Positions 26,860 through 34,535 of a DNA stretch of 64,000 nucleotides are shown in pieces; position 1 is the first letter of the stretch; each line of letters starts with the position of its first letter. A program made the position numbers and the translations under genes. Source of the DNA: Bisbaumannia pacifica (GTDB lineage: Bacteria; Pseudomonadota; Gammaproteobacteria; Pseudomonadales; Halomonadaceae); contig NZ_BJUK01000008.1 in assembly GCF_007989625.1 (NCBI RefSeq), forward strand, positions 54,412 through 118,411, in the 5' to 3' direction. The notes under the pieces are model-generated. The model saw nothing but the letters and a program-made list of their open reading frames with translations. It was not told the origin of the DNA and did no database searches.

Positions 26860-28520
26860 GCCCAGCGCACCCGACACACCGCCGCGGGAATGCCCCGCTC
26901 CTGGAAGAAGGCGAGCCAGCGGCGCTGGTTGTCCTGGAGGCGATCCCCTGGCCCCTTGACCTCGATCAGCCGGTAGTCGCCGCGCCCGGGGAAGCACTGG
27001 ATCAGGTCCGGGAGGCCGGCCCGGTTGGCCTTGAGATCCGCCAGCAGGCGCTCGAAGCAGGCGCGCAGATGAGCCGGCGGCAGGCTCGCCAGGGCCAGCT
27101 CGAGGAGCTCCCGATCCAATAGCTCCCAGGCCACGAAGGGCGAGGCCAGGCCATGCTTGGCCGCCCAGGTGGCACGGATCGCCTGCCGATAGTCGCCGCT
27201 GTCCAGCCGCGCCAGGCAGGCGTCGAAGCGCGCCCGGCGCCGGCTCACGAAGTCGGGGCGGTAGAGGTCGGCGGGACCGCTCTGGAAGGGGTGGAAGAAG
27301 GCGCCGGGCAGGGGCGCGAAGATCGCCTCCCAGCAGAGCAGGCCGAACAGCCCGGTGAGCAGGCCGTTCTCCACGTAGCGCACCGGCGCCTCGGGCGTGG
27401 CCAGGTGCTCGGCCACCGCCCGCTCCACCCCTCCGCCGGCCGCCTGGGGCAGGGTCAGGGTCAGTTGCTCGGGGGCGGGCTCCGGCGACGACGGCGTGAC
27501 CATCAGGCCCAGGCGCTTCTCGAGGCGCGGCACCAATCGCGTCAGGGCCTGGCGCTGGGCTTCGCTGGCCGGGGCGTCCAGGCAGGGCCGTGCCAGATCC
27601 AGGGCGCGCCGATGCTCGCCGAGGCGCTCCAGCAGGCGCAGCCGGCGCACCAGTGCCTCGTCCTCGCCGCCCTGGGCATAGAGGTCGAGGGCCAGCGCGA
27701 CCTCGCCCTGGCGTTCGGCCTCCCGCCCCAGGCGCAGGGCCAGGCGGCGGCGTCGCGCCGCCAGCCAGGGATTGGCCGCGGGCGGTGGCAGACTCTCGGA
27801 CAGGGCGTCGGCCAGGTCGCTCACCGCCTCCCCCGCCGCCAATCGCTCCCCCAGCGCATGCAGGGCCAGGTAGGCGTCCAGCTCCTCGGGGTACCGAAAG
27901 GCCCGGGACTCGGGGCCGAAAGGCACCGTCTCGAAGCGCTGGTGACCCAGCTCCGTCAGCACGAACTCCGACCAGTCCTGGCGCAGGTTACCGAAGAACA
28001 TCAGGCGTAGCCGTTCACAGGTCGCCATCGCCGTGAGGCGTATCAGTCGATCCGGGGCCTCGGGCCACCAGGCGGAGTAGCGCCGTGGCGCCGGCATCAG
28101 TTCCGGGAGCCGCGTCGTCAGCTCACCCTTGGTGGCCCGGCCCAGTCCCGCCTCGGCGAGCGCCTCCGCCAAGGCCTGACGCAGCTCCGCTAGGCGCAGC
28201 TGCCGGCACAGCTCCTCGACGCCGAACGCCGGGTCCGCCGCCACCAGGCCCGAGGCGATCAAGGGCGCCAGGGCGGCATCGGTGTCGCCGATCTCGGCAT
28301 ACTCGAGCCGCGAGGTGCGAAAGTGCTCGCCGCGGCGCATCACCAGGCGTACCAGCAGCGCCTGGGCGGCCTCGGGCAGGGCGGCGAAGCGCGCCAGGAA
28401 ATCGCGCTCCTCGTCCCTCAGCAGGTCGTCGTAACGCGCCACCACCCAGTCCAGGGCGGCGCGAAAGTTGGCCAGGTAGTAGCGGGGATCGCTCAGGGGG
28501 GCGATGGGTAGCGGCATCAT
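26856..28520 (-). CDS. FAN1-type structure-specific nuclease (VRR-NUC domain)
   Basis: A 554-residue homologue of Fanconi-associated nuclease 1, a 5' flap endo/exonuclease that unhooks interstrand crosslinks in eukaryotes and in pseudomonads. The C-terminal VRR-NUC domain has all catalytic residues: Asp505 in GLPDL, Glu520 and Lys522 in LIEVKGPGDRLQ. The N-terminal part holds a SAP-like/WH region (FFRTSRLEYAE type: RRGEHFRTSRLEYAEIGD) and a TPR-rich middle (LALDLYAQGGEDEALVRRLRLLERLGEHRRALDLA). Length is like bacterial FAN1. First gene of a two-gene repair operon. Confidence 0.9.
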   Translation of the reverse strand: MMPLPIAPLSDPRYYLANFRAALDWVVARYDDLLRDEERDFLARFAALPEAAQALLVRLVMRRGEHFRTSRLEYAEIGDTDAALAPLIASGLVAADPAFGVEELCRQLRLAELRQALAEALAEAGLGRATKGELTTRLPELMPAPRRYSAWWPEAPDRLIRLTAMATCERLRLMFFGNLRQDWSEFVLTELGHQRFETVPFGPESRAFRYPEELDAYLALHALGERLAAGEAVSDLADALSESLPPPAANPWLAARRRRLALRLGREAERQGEVALALDLYAQGGEDEALVRRLRLLERLGEHRRALDLARPCLDAPASEAQRQALTRLVPRLEKRLGLMVTPSSPEPAPEQLTLTLPQAAGGGVERAVAEHLATPEAPVRYVENGLLTGLFGLLCWEAIFAPLPGAFFHPFQSGPADLYRPDFVSRRRARFDACLARLDSGDYRQAIRATWAAKHGLASPFVAWELLDRELLELALASLPPAHLRACFERLLADLKANRAGLPDLIQCFPGRGDYRLIEVKGPGDRLQDNQRRWLAFFQERGIPAAVCRVRWA

Positions 28521-28570
28521 GGCGCCATGGTAGCAGTTGGCCTCGTGGCTGGCAGGTCGTAGGCTGTAGG

Positions 28571-28664
28571 CGGCAGGGCAATCGCCGTCAGCAGGTTCTG
28601 CTCGAGGCCCCGGGGCTACCCTGGGGACAGGCCGTCGGTCATTCCAACGGCGATTGCCCCGCCG
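28571..28664. repeat. Long inverted repeat between the FAN1 gene and the glutamate-synthase-like gene
   Basis: Two 18-base arms (28571-28588 and 28647-28664) are complementary with a single mismatch and enclose 58 bases that contain a smaller GC-rich dyad. The 94-base unit could be a hairpin RNA, a terminator-like structure or a small palindromic element. No flanking direct repeats were seen. Confidence 0.6.
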
Positions 28665-28724
28665 TCAGCGAGTCGCCGGCTTGAGCGACCCAAGGGAATC
28701 ACCCCCGATCGACAAGGAGCCCCC

Positions 28725-30365
28725 ATGTCACTGCCCCGCCGATGGTCCTTCCCGCTGCGCTATGGCGCCTATGCCGCCAGCTGGCTGGGGCTGGCGATCA
28801 CCCTGATCGCCTGGCCCCTGGGCGCCCCCTTCTGGTGGACCCTGCCCTTCCTCGGCCTGGTGGCCCTGGGCAGCTGGGACCTGCGCCAACGCTCGCGGAC
28901 CCTGCGCCGCAACTACCCGATCCTCGCCCACTTCCGCTACTGCCTGGAGAGCATCGGCCCGGAGATGCGCCAGTACTTCATCCAGTCGGATACCGAGGAG
29001 CGGCCCTTCTCCCGGGAACAGCGCAGCGCCGTCTACCAGCGCGCCAAGAACGTGCTCGACAAGAAGCCCTTCGGCTCGGTGCTGGACATGTACGCCGAGG
29101 GCTACGAGTGGATCAACTCCTCCCTAGCCCCGGCGGCGCCCCTGGACGACGCCTCCCTGCGGGTGGAGGTGGGCGGCGAGCGCCGCCACCCCTACAGCGT
29201 CAGCCTGCTGAATATCTCCGCCATGAGCTTCGGCGCCCTCTCCGGCAACGCCCTCCAGGCGCTGAATCAGGGTGCCCGGCGCGGCGGCTTCTACCACGAT
29301 ACCGGCGAGGGCGGCATCTCGCGTTATCACCTGCACGGCGGCGACCTGGTCTGGGAGATCGGCTCGGGCTACTTCGGCTGCCGCGATGCCGCGGGAGCCT
29401 TCGATCCCGAGGCCTTCGCCCGCAACGCCGCCCGCCCCGAGGTGAAGATGATCGAGATCAAGCTCTCCCAGGGCGCCAAGCCGGGCCACGGCGGCATCCT
29501 CCCCGGCGCCAAGGTCACCGCCGAGGTGGCCGAGGCGCGAGGCGTGCCGGTGGGCCAGGACGTGGTCTCCCCGGCCAGCCACTCGGCCTTCTCCACGCCC
29601 CTGGAGCTGATGCACTTTATCGAGCGGCTGCGCGAACTCGCCGACGACAAGCCGGTGGGCTTCAAGCTAGCCATCGGCCATCCCTGGGAGTGGTTCGGGC
29701 TGGTCAAGGCGATGCTGGAGAGCGGCATCCATCCCGACTTCATCGTCGTGGATGGCGGCGAGGGCGGCACCGGCGCCTCGCCACTGGAATTCATCAATCG
29801 CCTGGGCATGCCGCTGCTGGAGGCGCTGGCCCTGGTACACAGCAGCCTGGTGGGTGCCGGCCTACGGCCCAAGATCCGCCTGGCCGCCGCCGGCAAGATC
29901 ACCTCCGCCTTCCAGATGGCCCGCGCCCTGGCACTGGGCGCCGACTGGTGCAACGCGGCGCGGGGCTTTATGTTCTCGCTGGGCTGCATCCAGGCCATGA
30001 ACTGCCACACCGACCGCTGCCCCAGCGGCGTGGCCACCCAGGACCCGCGGCGCGGCCGCCACCTGGACGTGGCCGACAAGCGCGAGCGGGTCTACCACTT
30101 TCACCGCAACACCCTGCGTGCCCTGGCGGAGATGCTCGCCGCCGCGGGCCTGGCCCATCCCAAGGAGCTGCGCCCGGCGCATATCATGCACCGCGTCTCG
30201 CGCCACCATATCAGCTCCTATGCGGAGCTCTATCCCTGCCTGGCCCCGGGGGAGCTGCTACGCCATACCCCCGACCATCCGCTCTTCCAGCGTTTCTGGG
30301 AGGAGAGTCGCGCCGACCGCTTCTGCGCCCCCGCCAAGGTGGTGGCGCTGCGTCAGAGCGCCTAA
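28725..30365 (+). CDS. FMN-binding glutamate synthase family protein
   Basis: A 546-residue protein with two N-terminal membrane helices (about 14-30 and 35-50), then the FMN/Fe-S synthase domain found in the large subunit of glutamate synthase, here without glutaminase domain. Seen: SLLNISAMSFGALSGNALQALNQGA, TGEGGISRYHLHGGDLVWEIG, IKLSQGAKPGHGGILPGAKV, VVDGGEGGTGASPLEF and the cysteine cluster SLGCIQAMNCHTDRCPSGVAT that would hold a 3Fe-4S centre. Family members are membrane-associated with unknown electron partner. Ribosome site AAGGAGCCCCC. Its stop codon overlaps the stop of the first duplicated nitronate monooxygenase tail on the other strand. Confidence 0.92.
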   Translation: MSLPRRWSFPLRYGAYAASWLGLAITLIAWPLGAPFWWTLPFLGLVALGSWDLRQRSRTLRRNYPILAHFRYCLESIGPEMRQYFIQSDTEERPFSREQRSAVYQRAKNVLDKKPFGSVLDMYAEGYEWINSSLAPAAPLDDASLRVEVGGERRHPYSVSLLNISAMSFGALSGNALQALNQGARRGGFYHDTGEGGISRYHLHGGDLVWEIGSGYFGCRDAAGAFDPEAFARNAARPEVKMIEIKLSQGAKPGHGGILPGAKVTAEVAEARGVPVGQDVVSPASHSAFSTPLELMHFIERLRELADDKPVGFKLAIGHPWEWFGLVKAMLESGIHPDFIVVDGGEGGTGASPLEFINRLGMPLLEALALVHSSLVGAGLRPKIRLAAAGKITSAFQMARALALGADWCNAARGFMFSLGCIQAMNCHTDRCPSGVATQDPRRGRHLDVADKRERVYHFHRNTLRALAEMLAAAGLAHPKELRPAHIMHRVSRHHISSYAELYPCLAPGELLRHTPDHPLFQRFWEESRADRFCAPAKVVALRQSA

Positions 30366-30629
30366 GGCGTCCCCGCGGCCAGTTGCCGGGTCAGCTCGGC
30401 GGCGGGGATCTCCCGGCAGCCGGTCACGTTCTGGCCGGCCCCAATAGAAAAGCGCGAGTCGCCGCGATAACGCCGTCCCCGATATGGTGCCCGGCCTAAC
30501 GGCAGCCTTCCGCTAACTGCCGGGTCAGCTCGGCGGCGGGGATCTCCCGGCAACCGCCGACATTCTGGCCGGCTCCAATAGAAAAGCGCGAGTCGCCGCG
30601 ATAACGCCGTCCCCAATATGGTGCCCGGC
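30362..30629 (-). repeat. Two extra tandem copies of the nitronate monooxygenase gene 3' end
   Basis: Two 134-base units (30362-30495 and 30496-30629) repeat the sequence that ends the adjacent gene at 30630. Each begins, in gene sense, with a spacer of about 55-60 bases and closes with a copy of the last 25 or so codons and a TAG stop. The copy nearest the gene encodes the same C-terminus (GQNVGGCREIPAAELTRQLA then EGCR); the far copy differs and ends AAGTP. The copies are out of frame with one another (134 is not a multiple of three), so they cannot extend the protein. Confidence 0.9.
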
Positions 30630-31673
30630 CTAACGGCAGCCTTCCGCTAACTGGCGGGTCAGCTCGGCGGCGGGGATCTCCCGGCAGCCGCCGACGTTCT
30701 GGCCGGCCCAGAGCGGCGAAAAGTCGCCGCTGCCCCGGGCCTCGGCGGTGCCGCGCAGGGGCGCGATGGCCGCGGTGGCCAGGGGGAAGGATGGCGGGGC
30801 GTCACTCAAGGGGCCCAGCTCGCGCATCAGCCGATTGACGATGCCCCGGGCCGGACGCCCGGAGAAGAGGTTGGTCAGGGCGGTATGGCGAGCCGCCTCG
30901 CCGGCCAGGGCGGCGCGATGCACGGCGCCGGTGGTGGCCTCGGGACACAGCAGGTAGGCGGTGCCCACCTGGACGGCGCCGGCGCCCAGCGCCAGGACCG
31001 CCCGCACGCCCCGGGCGTCGGCGATGCCGCCGGCGGCAATCACCGGAATCTCCAGGGCCGCCACTAACTGGGGCAGCAGGGCGAAAGTGCCCGACTGTTT
31101 CGAGAGGTCGTGGTCGAGGAAATGGCCGCGATGGCCGCCGGCCTCCAGCCCCTGGGCGATCACCGCATCGACGCCCCGGGCCTGCAGCCACAGCGCCTCC
31201 TCCAGGGTGGTGGCGGTGGAGAGGATCCGTGCGCCCCAGGCCTTGACCCGGTCCAGCAGCGCCGCCTCCGGCAGGCCGAAGTGGAAATTCACCACCGCCG
31301 GGCGATGGGCCTCCAGCACCTCGCAGGCCGCCGCATCGAAGGGGCGCCGCCCGGGGCCCGCCGGTACCGCCTCGATATCGAGATCCAGTTCTCGATAGTA
31401 GGGCGCCAGGGCCCGGCGCCAGCGCGCCTCGGCGGTCGCGTCCGGGGTCGGTGGCTCATGGCAGAAGAAGTTGACGTTGAGGGGCCCCGCCCCCTCCCGG
31501 CGGTGCCGCGCCAGGGCCGTATCCAGGCCCTCGGCGTCCAGCATGGCGGCCGGCAGCGCCCCCAGGCCGCCCCCCTCGCCCACCGCCAGGGCCAGTTCGA
31601 TGCCCTGGGAGCCCGCCATGGGCGCCTGGAGGATCGGCCCCTCGATACCCAACTGCTTGCAGAAGTCGTTCAT
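30630..31673 (-). CDS. Nitronate monooxygenase (2-nitropropane dioxygenase family)
   Basis: A 347-residue FMN enzyme that oxidises alkyl nitronates such as propionate-3-nitronate. Seen: GPILQAPMAGSQGIELALAVGEGGGLG at the start, LNVNFFCHEPP, then DAVIAQGLEAGGHRGHF with the catalytic His region, and the phosphate-binding IPVIAAGGIADARGVRAVLALGAGAVQVGTAYL. Fits class I NMO by length and motifs. The C-terminal stretch WAGQNVGGCREIPAAELT is the part duplicated downstream. Ribosome site GGAGACAGG before the ATG. Confidence 0.92.
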   Translation of the reverse strand: MNDFCKQLGIEGPILQAPMAGSQGIELALAVGEGGGLGALPAAMLDAEGLDTALARHRREGAGPLNVNFFCHEPPTPDATAEARWRRALAPYYRELDLDIEAVPAGPGRRPFDAAACEVLEAHRPAVVNFHFGLPEAALLDRVKAWGARILSTATTLEEALWLQARGVDAVIAQGLEAGGHRGHFLDHDLSKQSGTFALLPQLVAALEIPVIAAGGIADARGVRAVLALGAGAVQVGTAYLLCPEATTGAVHRAALAGEAARHTALTNLFSGRPARGIVNRLMRELGPLSDAPPSFPLATAAIAPLRGTAEARGSGDFSPLWAGQNVGGCREIPAAELTRQLAEGCR

Positions 31674-31764
31674 CCCTGTCTCCTTATCGAGTCCAGGGAG
31701 AGCCTAGCGCGAATCCTCGCGCCACCCCAGGCGACCTTGGGCGGGCCGCTACCAGGCAGTGCCG

Positions 31765-32439
31765 CTACCAGGGCAGCGCTTCGCCGCTGCTGTGCCAGAA
31801 GCCGCCGCTGGTGCGCAGGGTCAGTTCCTCGATGCGCTGGGCGATGCCGGCGGCGGCCTCCTCGGCGTCGATCAGGCCGCCGAAGTTGACCATACGGGTC
31901 TTCACGTAGCCGGGGTGGATCTGGGCCACGGCGATGCCGCGGGGCTTGAGGTCCACCGCCAGGGACTTGCCGAAGGCATTGAGGGCAGCCTTGGAGGCGC
32001 GATAGCCGTAGCGGCCGCCGGAGTCGTTGTCGGCGATGGAGCCCATGCGGCTGGTGATATTGGCGACCTTGGCGCCCTCGCCCAGGTTGCCCAGCAGCGC
32101 CTCGGTGACCCGCAGCGGCGCATAGGCGTTGATCTCCATCTGTTCGCGAATCGAGTCGAAGTCGATCTCCCCCAGCACCTCGTCCTTGAGCAGGCCGGCG
32201 TTGTTGATCAGCAGGTCCAGGCGGCGCCCCACCAGCTCCCGCTGCAGCCGGGCCACGTCCTCGGGACGGGTCACGTCGATGCCCTCGATCAGCGTCTCGG
32301 CGATCTCGGCGAGTTCGGCGGCCGCCTCGCCGCCGCTGCGGCAGACCCCGATCACCGCCCAGCCGGCGGCATGGTAGTGGCGGGCCAGGGCCAGGCCGAC
32401 GCCGCGATTGGCGCCGGTGATCAGTACGGTGGAAGTCAT
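31765..32439 (-). CDS. Short-chain dehydrogenase/reductase
   Basis: A 224-residue classical SDR. Cofactor motif TGANRGVGLAL at residues 8-18, NNAGLL at 79-84, catalytic Ser in NITSRMGSI and YxxxK in YGYRASK, then HPGYVKTRMV. Related to the CsgA/YciK-like C-factor group of SDRs that act on unknown carbonyls. It lies between the nitronate monooxygenase and the TRAP transporter, all on the minus strand, with long spacers on both sides, so probably an independent gene. Substrate unknown. Confidence 0.9.
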   Translation of the reverse strand: MTSTVLITGANRGVGLALARHYHAAGWAVIGVCRSGGEAAAELAEIAETLIEGIDVTRPEDVARLQRELVGRRLDLLINNAGLLKDEVLGEIDFDSIREQMEINAYAPLRVTEALLGNLGEGAKVANITSRMGSIADNDSGGRYGYRASKAALNAFGKSLAVDLKPRGIAVAQIHPGYVKTRMVNFGGLIDAEEAAAGIAQRIEELTLRTSGGFWHSSGEALPW

Positions 32440-32533
32440 CTCAACTCCGGGGTGGGAAAGTGGGCGATGCCTTAAAGGTGGGGGGCGCGGCGCGCCAGTT
32501 CAACCCGCCGCCCCCTGTCATGCCCCTTGCTTC

Positions 32534-32690
32534 TTAGCCGACGTTATAACCCAGCACCCGCGGCAGCCAGAGCGCGATCTCGGCCGGAACAAGAGGCGCG
32601 ACTCTTGGCCTTAGCCAACGTTATAACCCAGCACCCCCAGCAGCCAGAGGGCGATCTCGGCCGGAACAAGAGGCGCGACTCTTGGCCTTA
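32534..32690 (-). repeat. Two extra tandem copies of the TRAP large-permease gene 3' end
   Basis: Units 32534-32610 (77 bases) and 32611-32690 (80 bases, with one additional TTA) repeat the sequence that ends the dctM-like gene at 32691. Each carries in minus sense a linker with the hairpin CAAGAG-TCGCGC-CTCTTG, then codons for EIALWL..VLGYNVG and a TAA stop, almost identical to the gene's true C-terminus. Confidence 0.9.
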
Positions 32691-33998
32691 TTAGCCAACG
32701 TTATAACCCAGCACCCGCGGCAGCCAGAGAGCGATCTCGGGAAAGATCGCGACGAGCGCCAAGGCAGCGCCCATGGCCGCCACGAAGAGCAGCGCCCAGC
32801 CGACGGTCTGCTCCAGGCGGATCCTGGCCACCTCGGTGGTCACCATCAGATTGACCGCCACCGGCGGGGTGAACTGGCCGATGGCGATATTCATCGCCAG
32901 CAGGATGCCGAACCACACCGGATTCCATTCGAAGTGCTGCATCACCGGGATCAGCACCGGCATCAGGATCAGGTAGATGGAGATGGCGTCCAGCAGCATG
33001 CCGGCGGCCAGCACCGCCAGCATGATCAGGATCAGCAGCAGCACCCCGTTGTCGGTGAGGCCGATGATCCATTCGGCCAACCCGCGGAAGGTGCCGAGCA
33101 TGGTGCCGGCCCAGGCGAAGATGCCGGCCAGGGCGATGATCAGCATCACCACCCCGGAGATCGCCGCCGCCTCGCCGAATAGCGCCCAGAGGTCGCGCCA
33201 GCCGAGCTCGCGGGTCACGAAGAGGCCGATCACCACCCCATAAGCCACCGCCACCACGGCGGCCTCGGTGGGGGTGAAAAGCCCCGAACGCAGCCCGCCG
33301 AGGATCAGCACCGGGGCGAACAGCGCCGGCAACGCCTGCTTGAAGGTCTCCCCCACCCGCAGCCGCTCGGCGCCCTGCACCGCGCTGCCTCCCTCCCAGC
33401 CGAAGCGCTTCACCACCAGCAGCGCCGGTACCAGCAGCGCCAGGCCGGCGAGGATACCGGGGAAGAGCCCGGCGGCGAAGAGCGCACGCAGGTCGACCCC
33501 GGGCACCACGATGGAGTAGAGAATCAGCGCCACCGAGGGCGGGATCAGGATCGCCGTGGAGGCCGAGGCGGCGATCAGGGTCGCCGAGAAGGGTTTCGGG
33601 TAGCCCGCCTTGGTCATGCTGGGCAGCATCACCATGGCCACGGCGGCGGCATCCGCCGGCCCCGAGCCGCTCATGCCGCCCATGATCATGCACACCAGCA
33701 CCGCCACCAGCGCCAGGCCGCCGTGACGGGGACCGATCAGCGCCTGGGCGAAGCGCACCAGGCGCAGCGCCACCCCGGAACGCTCGAAGATCAGGCCGGT
33801 GAGGATAAACAGCGGGATGGCGATCAGCGGGTACTTGGCGATGCTGTTGTAGGTGTTGGTGCCGAGGGTCGCCAGCATCATCGGCGGCAGGCCGCTCAAG
33901 ATACCCACGGCCCCGGCCAGGCCCAGGGAGAAGGCCACCGGCACCCCGGCGATCAACAGGCCGGCGAAGGCCAGCAGCATCCACAGATCAGGACTCAT
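32691..33998 (-). CDS. TRAP transporter large permease (DctM type)
   Basis: A 435-residue, 12-helix secondary carrier subunit that uses a sodium gradient to import the ligand delivered by the binding protein. Signature stretches: PLIAIPLFILTGLIFERSGVA, GGMSGSGPADAAAVAMVMLPSM, ASASTAILIPPSVALILYSIV and PPVAVNLMVTTEVARI. It starts 11 bases inside the end of the small permease gene, so translation is coupled. The last 60 or so bases of the gene are repeated twice downstream. Confidence 0.93.
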   Translation of the reverse strand: MSPDLWMLLAFAGLLIAGVPVAFSLGLAGAVGILSGLPPMMLATLGTNTYNSIAKYPLIAIPLFILTGLIFERSGVALRLVRFAQALIGPRHGGLALVAVLVCMIMGGMSGSGPADAAAVAMVMLPSMTKAGYPKPFSATLIAASASTAILIPPSVALILYSIVVPGVDLRALFAAGLFPGILAGLALLVPALLVVKRFGWEGGSAVQGAERLRVGETFKQALPALFAPVLILGGLRSGLFTPTEAAVVAVAYGVVIGLFVTRELGWRDLWALFGEAAAISGVVMLIIALAGIFAWAGTMLGTFRGLAEWIIGLTDNGVLLLILIMLAVLAAGMLLDAISIYLILMPVLIPVMQHFEWNPVWFGILLAMNIAIGQFTPPVAVNLMVTTEVARIRLEQTVGWALLFVAAMGAALALVAIFPEIALWLPRVLGYNVG

Positions 33999-34467
33999 CG
34001 TCGAGCCTCCCGCGCAGGCGGTCTCGGGTCTGCTGGGTCTGGCGGATCAGCATCGCCGCCGAGAGCAGCGGCAGCCAGACGATATACCACCACTGGGGCA
34101 GGCCGAGCCCCGGCGACAGCGACCGCCACTGATACTCCTGCCAGGCCAGCTTGGCGCCGAACCAGGTGATCAACCCCAGCAGCGTGATGGCACAGGCCCA
34201 TTGCAGGAGGATCAGGGCCCGGCGGGGACCCCACGGCAAGGCCCGTTCCAGCAGGCCGATACGAATATGGCCGTTGCGGCGCAGCGCCACCGCGGCACCG
34301 CCGAAGGTCAAGACCACCAGCAGGAACACCGAAAACTCCTCGGTAAAGGCCAGGGAGCCACCGCTGAGGTAGCGGGTGACCACATTGGCCAGGCTGATCA
34401 GGGCGATGATCGCCAGGGCCAGGGACGCCAGCCAGCGTTCCGGCCGCGCATCGGGGGAAGGTTTCAT
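33988..34467 (-). CDS. TRAP transporter small permease (DctQ type)
   Basis: A 159-residue protein with four membrane helices; the start MKPSPDARPERW was taken because a longer frame adds 44 residues of non-membrane sequence. Contains SLANVVTRYLSGGSLAFTEEFSVFLLVVLTFGGAAVALRRNGHIRIG, the DctQ pattern with the conserved EE pair and the RxxxHI block. Overlaps the large permease gene. A hairpin with TTTT lies between it and the binding-protein gene. Confidence 0.9.
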   Translation of the reverse strand: MKPSPDARPERWLASLALAIIALISLANVVTRYLSGGSLAFTEEFSVFLLVVLTFGGAAVALRRNGHIRIGLLERALPWGPRRALILLQWACAITLLGLITWFGAKLAWQEYQWRSLSPGLGLPQWWYIVWLPLLSAAMLIRQTQQTRDRLRGRLDDES

Positions 34468-34480
34468 GACGACCTCATGC

Positions 34481-34505
34481 AAAAGGCCGGCCCTGGGGGC
34501 CGGCC
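34481..34505 (-). terminator. Hairpin between TRAP binding-protein gene and small permease
   Basis: Perfect 9-base-pair stem (34485-34493 with 34497-34505), 3-base loop, then TTTT in the minus direction. Placed between the first and second gene of the operon, it likely reduces expression of the membrane subunits relative to the binding protein. Confidence 0.7.
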
Positions 34506-34535
34506 GGAACATTCCGTGTAGAACAGGACGACGAC

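Noticed and set aside
28323..28684. Open frames over the FAN1 gene 5' end and the inverted repeat on the plus strand
   Set aside because: Arg/Pro-rich shadow translation without ribosome site; the repeat interrupts any conserved pattern.
30362..30616. 84-codon minus-strand open frame across the duplicated gene ends
   Set aside because: It starts at a TTG without ribosome site and changes relation to the original frame between copies; a by-product of the duplication.
30362..30709. CRISPR-like array
   Set aside because: Units are 134 bases and contiguous copies of a gene end, with no short repeats and variable spacers, and no cas genes.
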